Positions 14,813 through 23,831 of a DNA stretch of 64,000 bases are shown piece by piece. Made by a program: the position numbers and the translations under genes. Location: NCBI GenBank assembly GCA_902789325.1, contig CADANN010000012.1, forward strand, positions 1 to 64,000, read 5' to 3'. Every line of letters starts with the position of its first letter. Positions within the stretch are counted from its first letter, which is position 1. The DNA is from an uncultured Spirochaetaceae bacterium. GTDB taxonomy: Bacteria; Spirochaetota; Spirochaetia; Treponematales; Treponemataceae. The notes below the pieces were generated by a model. That model saw only the letters and a program-made list of their open reading frames with translations, did no database searches and was not told the origin of the DNA.

Positions 14813-15400
14813 TTAATACTTAAAAGTTAGTCGCTGTATCGGTGATGGCCCTATTTTGTGGCACACTTCCCTATGCGCTTTGGTCGGATAACCTTTGTGT
14901 TTTGCGTAGCCGTATTCCGGATATAATTTATCCATTTCTAACATAAGTCGGTCACGGCAGGTTTTAGCGAGAATACTTGCTGCCATTACACAGGTATATT
15001 TTCCATCTGCTTTTGGCTCACAGCGACATTCTATCGGAATATCAGGACAGCGGTTTCCATCTGTAATTCCACTTAATGACACTTGAGAAAAATCCAGACC
15101 ATTGTTTTCACACCAGACAGGTAGTTTTTTCTTCATTTCATCGAAGGCATTTTTCATTGCAAGCATACTTGCTTCGAGAATATTGATTTCATCTATTTTC
15201 TGATGATCTACAAGCGCAATTCCCCAGCAGGCTTTTTCTTTTATAATGATTTCTGCAGCCTCGCGTTTTTTTTCACTCAGCTTTTTTGAGTCATTAAGAA
15301 TTTCAAAAGGAAAATCTGATGGAAGAATAACTGCTGCGGCACTAACAGGACCTGCCAGAGGTCCTCTACCCGCTTCATCAAAACCTACTTCAAAAATCAA
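14813..15400 (-). CDS. rnhB: Ribonuclease HII
   Basis: RNase HII cuts at ribonucleotides in DNA and in RNA-DNA hybrids. The catalytic set is present: the DEAGRGPLAGPV motif, DSKKLSEKKRE, the YTCVMAASILAKTCRDRLM segment with the later acidic residue, and YGYAKHKGYPTKAH. I prefer a TTG start at 15400, one base after the stop of the preceding gene and with AGGG upstream, giving MIFEVGFDEAGRGP, the normal RNase HII beginning at 195 residues. An ATG at 15457 would add 19 residues inside the upstream gene and is the alternative. Confidence 0.93.
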   Translation of the reverse strand: MIFEVGFDEAGRGPLAGPVSAAAVILPSDFPFEILNDSKKLSEKKREAAEIIIKEKACWGIALVDHQKIDEINILEASMLAMKNAFDEMKKKLPVWCENNGLDFSQVSLSGITDGNRCPDIPIECRCEPKADGKYTCVMAASILAKTCRDRLMLEMDKLYPEYGYAKHKGYPTKAHREVCHKIGPSPIQRLTFKY

Positions 15401-15401
15401 T

Positions 15402-17501
15402 TTAGAATCCCTGAACAGAGTTTTTTTCTTCTGTAAGCTTTGAAGCTTTATTTGCATAAACCGGCTGAATCTTACTTGCGTTATTTGTAAGACGAGCCTT
15501 AAAATTATTTTCTTTGAACGCAGCCGTTACACCAAAAAGTTCTGCAATTCGTCCGCTACCACCGCTAACTAAGAAATCATTCTTTTGTGCTGTAAGGTTT
15601 CCGCCATCAGCAGAAATCACAACGCTTGTTTCAGCATTTGTACTTATAGAAGAATTACGCAAAGAAAGACGTGATTTTACTGCTGAAATAAACGATACGT
15701 AAGAAACAGCATTTACGCTTGCCATTGTTTCTGAAAGATTTATGATTCCGTTAGTTGAATCAATTACTGTACCATTTCTAGCGAAGTCTGCAGAGATAAT
15801 ACAATTTTTCATAGTGAGCACTGAGTTCTCAAGTTTGATAAGAGGCACAATTGATTTTTTACTCAAGTCTGCAGTATTTGAAATGCGGCAGTCAGAAATC
15901 TCAAAGGTAGAAGCTTTGACTATGAGAGAACCATCCGGCCCAAACTTGAGTCGTGCATCTCCACCATCTGTAATTTCGAAATTAGCATTAATATTATATG
16001 CAGCATCAATTTTCATTTCACCCTTTACACTAAGCTTTACAACTCTCTGCTTTTCGAGAGCTTCAGCTAGCTGGCTGAATTTTGTAAACGGATGAGCTGT
16101 TGTACCATCTGCAAGTGCAGAATCACCAGTGGCATCAAAATAATAATTTGACTGGTCAATTATAACAGCAAACTCTATTGTACTGCTCTGATTTTCTTCA
16201 TTTTTAGAATAGGCTGCAACTTTATAATAAACAGGTTTTAAGCCATTCTGAGCCCAGCGAAGGCTATAGTTTTCTCCCTTTACTTTTTTGAAGCTTCCTA
16301 ACTGAACTTCCTTAAACAATTCATTATCAGCAGGATATGAAAGTTCTTCTTCGGTTATTGTAAGAGGTTCGCTTACGGCAATATACAAATCACAACCGCG
16401 CGAACCTGTAATCTTTACATCAACTGAACCACGAGAAACAAACCCTTCTGCATTGGACTTTACAACCGGCATCTGTGGAGGGCGACGATTTATGTTATAA
16501 GAAACATTCATTTTTCCCTGATAAACTGAATTTGCAAAAACTCCCAGAGAAAGTGTGCCAGAAACATCATCTCCATAAAATGCATCAATTCCGACACGTT
16601 GGAATAATTCAGAATATGTTCCGTCTACATTCATTACACCAAGTGCATAGGAATCATCACCACGGATATAACATTCAACACTTCCGTCTTCAAGATCTTC
16701 GCGGATAATCTCCGGTTTAGGAGGGAGTACAAAAAACTCAACAGGATTTGCAGAATCATATTCAAGAGGCTGCCAGCTGATCATATGACTTGTAGTACGG
16801 TCAATTTTACGAGGTTCTGTTGGTAAGCCCCAGTATTCAGAATCAACTTTATAAATAAAATTGTTATTTACAAAAGTGATTGTTTCCCAATCAGAGATTT
16901 CAAAAGGAATATCACGATGACTATATACACCTGCTGACTGCGGATAGGTTTTGATAATAAAACGATATTTTACGTTGCGAGACTTATCGAAAATTGTACA
17001 AGGAATATATCGCGAAAGTACACTTGAAGAAGAAAGACTCAAGGTACGTGCAGGCATAAAGTTTTCTGGTGGAAGCCCAAGATAGAAGTAAAAATCTTTT
17101 GGAATTACAAGTTCACTTCCAGCACTGTAATTTAAAATTCCACCATCAAAAAATGTCTGAACAAAATTTTTATAATCAGTTTTTGAAGCATCATCCGGCA
17201 ATACGGTATAAGAAACAGAAGCATTTTCTTTTTTGCCTCCGCCTGTAATACGTGTAACATTAAGTTGAACTTCGCCTGCCACATCAAGAAGAACTGGTCC
17301 GTCATAAGCAAAACCAAATGTCTCCGGATCAGCTCCATCAACGGAATAGAAAAAATCGCCACCCTCAGAATTATCTATTACAAGCATCTGGCGGTTAGCC
17401 CATACACCTTCACACGGACTAAGCAATGTGATTTCGGCAGTAAGCGGAAAAACAAGCAGAGTAGCCATCAAGATAAACACTGAAAGTAACTTTTTTTTCA
17501 T
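15402..17501 (-). CDS. Secreted protein with chitobiase-like and beta-helix regions
   Basis: The 699-residue protein has a signal peptide (KKLLSVFILMATLLVFPLTAE). Residues about 25-100 resemble the small chitobiase/hexosaminidase C-terminal-type beta domain (FFYSVDGADPETFGFAYDGP). The middle contains further beta sandwich-like repeats. The last third (from about residue 480) looks like a right-handed parallel beta-helix, with recurring short units such as GSLIVKASTFEISDCRISN and SVLTMKNCIISAD. Location is probably periplasm or cell surface. No enzymatic motif is recognised. It lies in the long minus-strand gene run, 30 nt after the phosphoribosyltransferase gene, and its stop is coupled to rnhB. 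Confidence 0.75.
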   Translation of the reverse strand: MKKKLLSVFILMATLLVFPLTAEITLLSPCEGVWANRQMLVIDNSEGGDFFYSVDGADPETFGFAYDGPVLLDVAGEVQLNVTRITGGGKKENASVSYTVLPDDASKTDYKNFVQTFFDGGILNYSAGSELVIPKDFYFYLGLPPENFMPARTLSLSSSSVLSRYIPCTIFDKSRNVKYRFIIKTYPQSAGVYSHRDIPFEISDWETITFVNNNFIYKVDSEYWGLPTEPRKIDRTTSHMISWQPLEYDSANPVEFFVLPPKPEIIREDLEDGSVECYIRGDDSYALGVMNVDGTYSELFQRVGIDAFYGDDVSGTLSLGVFANSVYQGKMNVSYNINRRPPQMPVVKSNAEGFVSRGSVDVKITGSRGCDLYIAVSEPLTITEEELSYPADNELFKEVQLGSFKKVKGENYSLRWAQNGLKPVYYKVAAYSKNEENQSSTIEFAVIIDQSNYYFDATGDSALADGTTAHPFTKFSQLAEALEKQRVVKLSVKGEMKIDAAYNINANFEITDGGDARLKFGPDGSLIVKASTFEISDCRISNTADLSKKSIVPLIKLENSVLTMKNCIISADFARNGTVIDSTNGIINLSETMASVNAVSYVSFISAVKSRLSLRNSSISTNAETSVVISADGGNLTAQKNDFLVSGGSGRIAELFGVTAAFKENNFKARLTNNASKIQPVYANKASKLTEEKNSVQGF

Positions 17502-17531
17502 ATCCCGTCCTAATTTTTTTATTTCCTGAAC

Positions 17532-18149
17532 TTAAGCTTCAAGGAAAGGCCCAAGAATGTCTCTCAATTCAGGATCCTGAGAATAGTAATTTTTCTCAAG
17601 CTCTTCTTTTGAAAGACCTACAAGCTCGTGGCTCATGTAGTGAATCCAGCGGTTTTCATCCGGATTATTGATTACAAACTTACGGCACCAGTAATCTGGC
17701 TGAATTGGAAGCTGTTCTTTCTGATAAGTAAAATACTTGTAATCGTGAACAACAACTTTAATGTCTTCGCGTGGCATACCACGACTATTAATTAAAGTTT
17801 CTACAAGTGAATTGATTGTGCGGCCAGAATCGAAGATATCATCAACTAAAAGAATCTTGTCTCCTGGTCTTAAATTCTCTGGTGGATATGTCCAGCCGTC
17901 AATAAATACTTTTGTGTGCTGAGCAACATCTGAATAAGAACGTGCAACTACTCCTGCATACAAAACAGGATGAAAGCTTTCTCGCTTGCTGATAATCTTA
18001 AAATACTCACTGATAACATTTGCCATGTAGGCACCACCACGAAGTGAGCAGTAAATTACATCAGGGATAAATCCGTCCTTATAAATTTTGTGCGCAAGTT
18101 TGAGCGCGTCATTTCTCACCATGTCATATGGTAAAAATTCTTTAATCAT
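17532..18149 (-). CDS. Purine-type phosphoribosyltransferase
   Basis: The PRPP-binding loop ILLVDDIFDSGRTINSL is clear in the 205-residue product, together with an N-terminal substrate side DVIYCSLRGGAYMANVI. The enzyme family transfers ribose-5-phosphate from PRPP to a nitrogenous base; the loop and length suggest a hypoxanthine/xanthine-type salvage enzyme, but the hood region that decides base specificity (DYWCRKFVINNPDENRWIHY) is not diagnostic by eye. The extended C-terminal tail resembles that of archaeal-type xanthine/hypoxanthine enzymes. It sits between an ABC permease and the beta-helix gene in the same direction. Confidence 0.8.
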   Translation of the reverse strand: MIKEFLPYDMVRNDALKLAHKIYKDGFIPDVIYCSLRGGAYMANVISEYFKIISKRESFHPVLYAGVVARSYSDVAQHTKVFIDGWTYPPENLRPGDKILLVDDIFDSGRTINSLVETLINSRGMPREDIKVVVHDYKYFTYQKEQLPIQPDYWCRKFVINNPDENRWIHYMSHELVGLSKEELEKNYYSQDPELRDILGPFLEA

Positions 18150-18171
18150 AAAAACCTCTATATCCTATCAA

Positions 18172-18921
18172 TTATAACGTCTTTTTATCATTTTTACTAC
18201 TGATTTTTCTAAATGCACTTTCAAGCAACCAGCTGATAAGAACAAGTGCAAGAGTAATTGCCAGTACATCGCAGGTTTCAAGATGCACCTGAGCCAGCTG
18301 CATGAGTGAACCTGAAGCATAACGAGGAATACTCAAAACTTCTCCTGCTGCAACAACCTTCCACGAAAGTCCAAAGGCAGATTCAGCACCTGATAATAAA
18401 GCTGGAGTTGCAGAAGGAAGACGTATATGTAAGAAGGCTTTTATTCCGGTAAAACTGCGGGATTTTGCTTTGAATATTTTTTCAAGATTTTCTGGAGTTT
18501 TTTCAAAGCCTTTTTCAGCTGATGTAATTATGATAGGCAGACACATTAAAACTGAAACAAAAACTGGAACTATATCAGAAGTGAACCAGAATAAGGCTGG
18601 TAGAATCAATGCAATTACAGGTGTTGCTCTATTCAATTCTAAAGGAAAATCTATAAAAGCTGAAAAGGCTTTTGAATCTGCGGCTATAAGTCCTAAGAAA
18701 AATCCTAAAATCAATGAAATCAAAAAGGAAATGATTACACGCAAAAAAGTAAAGGCAAAGGCTTTCCAGAATGTTACGGTTACGGCAAGCTCAAATAATC
18801 TTTTAATTACCTGATGCGGAAAAGGAAGGATTAGCGGCGCTGCTACTATTGCAGCTACCGCATACCATGCAAGGAGAAAAAAGAATGGAGAAAGGATTTT
18901 AAAAATCTTGATTCTATTCAT
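18172..18921 (-). CDS. ABC transporter permease, SsuC/ThiX type
   Basis: The 249-residue integral membrane protein has about six helices and the ABC permease coupling loop (EKIFKAKSRSFTGIKAFLHIRLPSATPALLSG, EAA-type). It matches permeases of the nitrate/sulphonate/taurine/pyrimidine-precursor class (AESAFGLSWKVVAAGEVL). Its gene starts 6 nt after the substrate-binding protein gene. No ATPase of this class is adjacent, so the transporter must borrow one from elsewhere. Confidence 0.88.
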   Translation of the reverse strand: MNRIKIFKILSPFFFLLAWYAVAAIVAAPLILPFPHQVIKRLFELAVTVTFWKAFAFTFLRVIISFLISLILGFFLGLIAADSKAFSAFIDFPLELNRATPVIALILPALFWFTSDIVPVFVSVLMCLPIIITSAEKGFEKTPENLEKIFKAKSRSFTGIKAFLHIRLPSATPALLSGAESAFGLSWKVVAAGEVLSIPRYASGSLMQLAQVHLETCDVLAITLALVLISWLLESAFRKISSKNDKKTL

Positions 18922-18927
18922 TCCTTT

Positions 18928-19899
18928 TTATTTTTTATAGTAAAAACTATCGTCCGGGAGCTTTCCACCTATTGAAGTTTTATCTCCCTCGAGGAAAAGA
19001 TTTAACAAATCTTCCAGAGTTTTTTTTGCAGATGCAGCCGGCACATAAGTGTAATTTGAAACAGGAATTGCATTTTCAACAACTGAAGCAGCAAGACCAA
19101 GACTGTGTTTTTCTGAAAGAGCACCAGAAGCAGCAGGATTTTTGATTGTCCAGTTTACAGCCTTGTCATATTCTGAAAGGAAAGCCTTAAGCAGTTTAGG
19201 ATTTTCTTTTGCAAAAGAAGCACGAACAACCATTACAGAAAGTGGATATAATTCGTTCTGCTTTTTACCTGTAAGCTCAAGATATTCTTTCTGAAAATCA
19301 AGGGCTGCACGAACCTTATCTGATTTTGATTTAGCAATTGTAGAAAAAGGTTCTGGCACTACAGCATATTTGATTTTTCCAGAAATCAATTGGGCTGCAA
19401 TCTGTGCAGTTGGAATTGAAAAATCCATTTTTACATCAGGCTTTTCGCCATCCCAGGTGAGTCCATTTTCTTTCAGCAGATAGCGGAACATGTATTCAGG
19501 AGTTGCGCCCTGCCCTGCAACGTAAACAGTTTTACCTTTAAGGTCTGTAAAACGGCGGATATTTTCATCAGTTGTGATGAGCGAAAGATTTCCGAGTCCT
19601 ACAACAGCACAACAGATGATTGACTTGTTGCCGGCATTATAAACTTTAGCGGCTACATTGGCAGGCATAAAGCCGATGTCAATTTCGTTCTTAACCATTT
19701 TTGGAAGCAGTGCCTGTGGCTCAGCAAACTTTTCATAAGTAAGCTCAGCGCCTGAAATACTGCTGTCGTTTTCCATAAGGTATGCAGCAGGCACACAAGT
19801 TGGACCGTTAAGAAGTCCAACGCGGATTTGTTTTGCTTCTGCAAATAAGTTAAGAGATATAAGACTTATTGCAAGGGATACAAATATTGTTCTTTTCAT
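18928..19899 (-). CDS. ABC transporter substrate-binding protein, NMT1/SsuA-like
   Basis: A signal peptide (RTIFVSLAISLISLNLFAEA) is followed by a periplasmic binding fold: IRVGLLNGPTCVPAAYLME, IDIGFMPANVAAKVYN, LKGKTVYVAGQGATPEYMFRYLL, YAVVPEPFS. This is the NMT1/SsuA-like group that binds thiamine precursors, sulphonates or similar ligands; the substrate is not readable. The ATG at 19899 is preferred to an upstream TTG at 19905, with GGAG 10 nt before it. The 5' end overlaps the 3' end of clpC by about 50 nt, so it is part of the same transcript. Confidence 0.88.
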   Translation of the reverse strand: MKRTIFVSLAISLISLNLFAEAKQIRVGLLNGPTCVPAAYLMENDSSISGAELTYEKFAEPQALLPKMVKNEIDIGFMPANVAAKVYNAGNKSIICCAVVGLGNLSLITTDENIRRFTDLKGKTVYVAGQGATPEYMFRYLLKENGLTWDGEKPDVKMDFSIPTAQIAAQLISGKIKYAVVPEPFSTIAKSKSDKVRAALDFQKEYLELTGKKQNELYPLSVMVVRASFAKENPKLLKAFLSEYDKAVNWTIKNPAASGALSEKHSLGLAASVVENAIPVSNYTYVPAASAKKTLEDLLNLFLEGDKTSIGGKLPDDSFYYKK

Positions 19900-22441
19900 T
19901 TTCAACTTTCTCCAGTTTCACTTTAATTTTACCACTATTGCACTCAATTGCAACTGTATTAAAATCTTTTCCGGCATTTGAAAGAAGTTCCATAGAAAGA
20001 GGATCTTCAATTTCCTTGCGGAGCAGGCGTTTCATAGGACGAGCTCCCATTGCAGGATTATATCCGTTTTCAATAAGGTATTCTTTTGCCTTTGGCTTAA
20101 GATTGATTGTAAGTCCTTTTTCTGCAAGGCGTTCGCCAAGTTCTGCAAGCTGGATATCAAGAATCTTTGCAACCTCTTTTTTAGTAAGTGCATCAAATAC
20201 AATTACATCGTCAATTCGGTTGATAAGTTCAGGGCTGAGGAGTTTTTTAAGCTCATTCATTGCACCAGCTTTGATTTCTTCATAAGGAATAACGCCATCT
20301 ACAGTTCCAAAACCAACACGTCCTTCATTTGTAATCTGACGTGCACCGGCATTACTTGTCATAATGATTACGGTGTTGCGGAAGTTTACTGTGTGGCCAA
20401 GATTATCAGAAAGTTCACCTTCTTCAAGCAACTGCAAAAGCAAGTTGAAAATATCAGGGTGAGCCTTTTCAATTTCATCTAACAAAACAACTGAGTATGG
20501 ATGACGGCGAACTTTTTCTGTAAGCACACCGCCCTCTTCATAACCAACGTATCCTGGAGGCGCTCCAACGAGACGGCTGGCAGTATGCTTTTCCATATAG
20601 TCCGACATATCAATTCGAATCAGAGATTCTTCGCTTCCAAAAAGATATTTAGCAAGGGCTTTAGCAAGCTGAGTTTTTCCAACACCTGTTGGTCCCAAGA
20701 AAATAAAAGAACCAACCGGATGTTTTGGAGAAGAAATACCGGCACGCGCACGGCGGATAGCACCTGAGATTACGCTTACGGCGCTGTTTTGACCGATTAC
20801 AGTATTGTGAAGTTCATCTTCCATATGAACAATTCTTTCTGCTTCAGAAGAAGAAAGTCGCTCTACAGGAACTCCTGTCATCTCGCTGATAATATGTTCT
20901 ACGTCAGAAACTGTTACGCGTTTTGTTCCGCTGTTTCCGCTCTTTTTCCAGAAGTCGCTGTAAACATTGAGGCGGCGTTTGAGATCAATAACCTTGTCGC
21001 GCACCAATGCAGCACTTTCGTAATCCTGATTTTTTACAAGGGCAGTTTTTTCTTCAATCAGCTGGCTGATATTCTGTTCAAGTTCGGCAAGCTCTGTAGG
21101 GCGAGCTTCTTCCTGAATCTTCTTTGCAGCACCTGCTTCATCAAGAATATCAATTGCCTTATCCGGCAAAACTTTTTCTGGAATATAGCGGCGGCTGAGT
21201 TTTACGATTGCAGGAATTACTGCATCATCATAAATAACTCTGTGATAATTTTCGTATTTTGTTTTGATTCCATTGAGAATTTCTACTGTTTCATCATCAC
21301 CAGGTTCTTCAACCTTTACAACCTGGAAGCGGCGCTCAAGTGCGAGGTCCTTTTCGATGTGACGGGTATATTCTTTTGTTGTTGTTGCACCAATAATCTG
21401 GATTTCGCCACGAGACAAGGCAGGCTTCATGATGTTAGAAGCATCCATTGTTCCTTCTGGACCACCGGCGCCAATGATTGTATGAAGCTCGTCGATAAAG
21501 AGGATTATGTCTTTATTATCCTGAAGCTCCTTCATCATCTTTTTCATTCGCTCTTCGAACTCACCGCGGTACTTAGTTCCCGCAACAATTGCAGCAAGAT
21601 CAAGAGAAAGAATGCGCTTGTTCAAAAGTCCCTCAGGAACCTTTCCAGCTGCAATGTGCTGAGCAAGTCCTTCAACAATCGCAGTCTTACCAACACCAGG
21701 TTCACCAGTGAGCACCGGATTATTTTTTGTACGACGCGAAAGAATCTGAATTACACGGTGAATTTCTTTATCGCGTCCAACCACAGGATCATCTTTATTT
21801 TCGCGCGCAAGTTTAGTAAGGTCGCGGCTGTATTCTGCAAGGAAAGACTGTTTTGCGCCATTAGACTTATCTGAAGGCTGTTTCTTTTCGGTCTTTTTAT
21901 CTTCAAATACACCAAAAAGTCCACCTCCTGCATCATCATTCAAAAGTGAACGGAAAACAGAATCTACAAGGCTTTCTGCATCTTTCTGGCGGATAGAAGA
22001 ACCACCATCTGCCTGAAGTTCCATTACGGTAAAGCGGGCATCCATAATTGTGTAGCCTTCAGAAGTAAAGAATTTTGCAGCTACACTGCCCTCGTCACGA
22101 ATTGCGGCAAGAAGAAGGTGTTCAGTTCCAATGTAATTATTGTGAAGTGCCGAAGATTCAATATCGGCAATATCAATCATAAACTGATAACGGCGGCTCT
22201 TAGGAATTGATTCGAGAGTCGGAGTATGAATATCATCTCGAAAATAGGTTTCTACCGCCTGCTGAAGTTTATCTGCATCCAAGCCAAGCTCTGCTATAGC
22301 TGAATATCCTAATCCTTCCTTTGATTTTAAAATTGCAAGAAGCACATGCTCTGGTAAAAGCTGATTGCTTCCGATTTTTCTGGCTTCATCCTGGGCCAGA
22401 ACCATCAAGATTTTTTTTGCTCTAGGAGACAGGTTTTTCAT
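19850..22441 (-). CDS. clpC: ATP-dependent Clp protease ATP-binding subunit ClpC
   Basis: This AAA+ unfoldase feeds substrates to ClpP. Domain order is the Clp N-domain (residues 1-145), the first ATPase with GEPGVGKTAIVEG and DELHTIIGAGG, a UVR-type middle domain (IEEKTALVKNQDYESAALVRDK), the second ATPase with GPTGVGKTQLAKALA, and the C-terminal small domain. The middle UVR domain marks it as ClpC rather than ClpA or ClpB. The start is the ATG at 22441 behind GAGGATATTGTTA; a TTG at 22456 is less likely. It overlaps mcsB by 20 nt, completing an mcsA-mcsB-clpC cluster. No ctsR gene is present in this window. Confidence 0.95.
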   Translation of the reverse strand: MKNLSPRAKKILMVLAQDEARKIGSNQLLPEHVLLAILKSKEGLGYSAIAELGLDADKLQQAVETYFRDDIHTPTLESIPKSRRYQFMIDIADIESSALHNNYIGTEHLLLAAIRDEGSVAAKFFTSEGYTIMDARFTVMELQADGGSSIRQKDAESLVDSVFRSLLNDDAGGGLFGVFEDKKTEKKQPSDKSNGAKQSFLAEYSRDLTKLARENKDDPVVGRDKEIHRVIQILSRRTKNNPVLTGEPGVGKTAIVEGLAQHIAAGKVPEGLLNKRILSLDLAAIVAGTKYRGEFEERMKKMMKELQDNKDIILFIDELHTIIGAGGPEGTMDASNIMKPALSRGEIQIIGATTTKEYTRHIEKDLALERRFQVVKVEEPGDDETVEILNGIKTKYENYHRVIYDDAVIPAIVKLSRRYIPEKVLPDKAIDILDEAGAAKKIQEEARPTELAELEQNISQLIEEKTALVKNQDYESAALVRDKVIDLKRRLNVYSDFWKKSGNSGTKRVTVSDVEHIISEMTGVPVERLSSSEAERIVHMEDELHNTVIGQNSAVSVISGAIRRARAGISSPKHPVGSFIFLGPTGVGKTQLAKALAKYLFGSEESLIRIDMSDYMEKHTASRLVGAPPGYVGYEEGGVLTEKVRRHPYSVVLLDEIEKAHPDIFNLLLQLLEEGELSDNLGHTVNFRNTVIIMTSNAGARQITNEGRVGFGTVDGVIPYEEIKAGAMNELKKLLSPELINRIDDVIVFDALTKKEVAKILDIQLAELGERLAEKGLTINLKPKAKEYLIENGYNPAMGARPMKRLLRKEIEDPLSMELLSNAGKDFNTVAIECNSGKIKVKLEKVENEKNNICIPCNKSYIS

Positions 22442-23534
22442 TAACAATATCCTCAAAGGCCTGCTGAATTACAATAGTTCTTAATCTTTTAATCTGCAGG
22501 TTTTCACTGGATTTTACGTCGTCTTCAAAAGTAAACGCAAAATTGTCACAAAGATATTTCAAATGACCGTCTTTAACCCGATAATACAGGCCGTTCAGTT
22601 CATTTTCTGAAATACCTTTTACAAGCTTGAGCTGCAAGCCCCACTTTACCGCAGAAATGATGCTTACCGCCTCTTCATACGAAAGAAGCAAAGAATACAT
22701 TGCCCGCGCGTAACTCTGCTTGAAAAAATTCAAGACTACTGTAGGATTATTATCGGCAAAATTTGAGCGAATCTTGCGTTCTGTTTTTAAAATAACGCTT
22801 GCAACTGACTGAATTACGGCCATCTGGTCTAATTCAGTGCCTTCAGCAGAACTCATAGTACTTACATCAAAAATGCAGTTCGAAAAATCAGCTATCTGTT
22901 CACTTTTGAAAACCGGCTGAATCGAAAGCTTCTTTTCGCGCACCATGGACACAACTGATTCAAATTGTCCCGAAAGAACAATCGAAGGAATAAAAAGCCT
23001 TACTGTAAACTTAAGACCAGTTCCACAGTCCTTTATATATGAAGTAAGATAGCCAAAATCAATATTTGCGGCAAACTGGAGCTTATTCTGCAGGAATTCA
23101 TCAACTTTATAGACTTTTTCCATTGCCTTTTCGCAGTCTAAACCAGAAACAAAGGCCGCAATTTTTATATGGTCGCTCTCATTTACAAGACATGAGGTAC
23201 TTTCGTCACCATAATTGATAGCTACAGCACTGCATTCATCTTTAATTATGTTTTTATCGCTTAAAATCTGGCGGCCAGGCTGTGAAATGCCAGCCATATC
23301 AATAAAATGCCAGTCTTCTGAACCACTGAATGCATCATAAACAAGGGCCTGAACACGGGCTTTGTCGTCTTCCGTCATTTTTGAAGGAAACGGAAAATCT
23401 GCCAGATTTCTTATGAGTCGTGCACGTGTGGAAATTACAATGTCGTCATCTTTACCAGGCTCGGCGAACCAGGCACTTGAATTTGCCGTACTGCCGGCTG
23501 ATTTACTGTTGTCCGTCTTTGATTTCCGTGCCAT
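22422..23534 (-). CDS. mcsB: McsB-like protein arginine kinase homologue, diverged active-site loop
   Basis: McsB phosphorylates arginines to mark proteins for ClpC. The guanido-kinase core is present: STRARLIRNLADFP, TSCLVNESDHIKIAAF and DFGYLTSYIKDCGTGLKF. In Bacillus-type McsB an RGLYGEG-type loop followed by NxxQISNQ carries a phosphate-binding Arg and the Glu that holds the arginine. Here the corresponding stretch reads LSIQPVFKSEQIADFSNCIF, so the glycine-rich loop and its Arg and Glu are not recognisable. The product is 370 residues, near normal. It may be a reduced-activity or adaptor form; this is inference. It overlaps mcsA and clpC. Confidence 0.85.
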   Translation of the reverse strand: MARKSKTDNSKSAGSTANSSAWFAEPGKDDDIVISTRARLIRNLADFPFPSKMTEDDKARVQALVYDAFSGSEDWHFIDMAGISQPGRQILSDKNIIKDECSAVAINYGDESTSCLVNESDHIKIAAFVSGLDCEKAMEKVYKVDEFLQNKLQFAANIDFGYLTSYIKDCGTGLKFTVRLFIPSIVLSGQFESVVSMVREKKLSIQPVFKSEQIADFSNCIFDVSTMSSAEGTELDQMAVIQSVASVILKTERKIRSNFADNNPTVVLNFFKQSYARAMYSLLLSYEEAVSIISAVKWGLQLKLVKGISENELNGLYYRVKDGHLKYLCDNFAFTFEDDVKSSENLQIKRLRTIVIQQAFEDIVNEKPVS

Positions 23535-23817
23535 GATTCAAAACCTTAAGATAATCTCTATACAATGCTGCTTTTTCGTAATCTTCTGCAGCAACTGCTT
23601 CTTCGAGTTTTATTTGCATAGTCATGCGGTCTACAAGTGTTGAACGATAGCCTTTGAGACGTTTTGGAAGCGAGCCCTTATACTCGCCTGAAATTCCATA
23701 GCTTTCGAGAGTTTTACGGAATTCGTCTGCAAAAGTATAATAGCACTCGGCGCAACCGATTTTCTGAGACTTTGCAATTTGGTCAAAGGTGCATCCGCAC
23801 ACACTGCAGCATTTCAT
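23503..23817 (-). CDS. mcsA: McsA-like zinc-finger and UVR-motif protein
   Basis: McsA activates McsB and links it to ClpC. The 104-residue product has two CxxC pairs (MKCCSVCGCTF and IGCAECYYTF) for zinc binding and a C-terminal UVR motif (QIKLEEAVAAEDYEKAALYRDYL) of the kind that docks on ClpC. It is shorter than Bacillus McsA, which has four CxxC motifs; only the two visible here are retained. The gene overlaps mcsB by 32 nt and starts 14 nt after the lolE-like gene. Confidence 0.88.
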   Translation of the reverse strand: MKCCSVCGCTFDQIAKSQKIGCAECYYTFADEFRKTLESYGISGEYKGSLPKRLKGYRSTLVDRMTMQIKLEEAVAAEDYEKAALYRDYLKVLNHGTEIKDGQQ

Positions 23818-23831
23818 AAGGCTCGATTATG

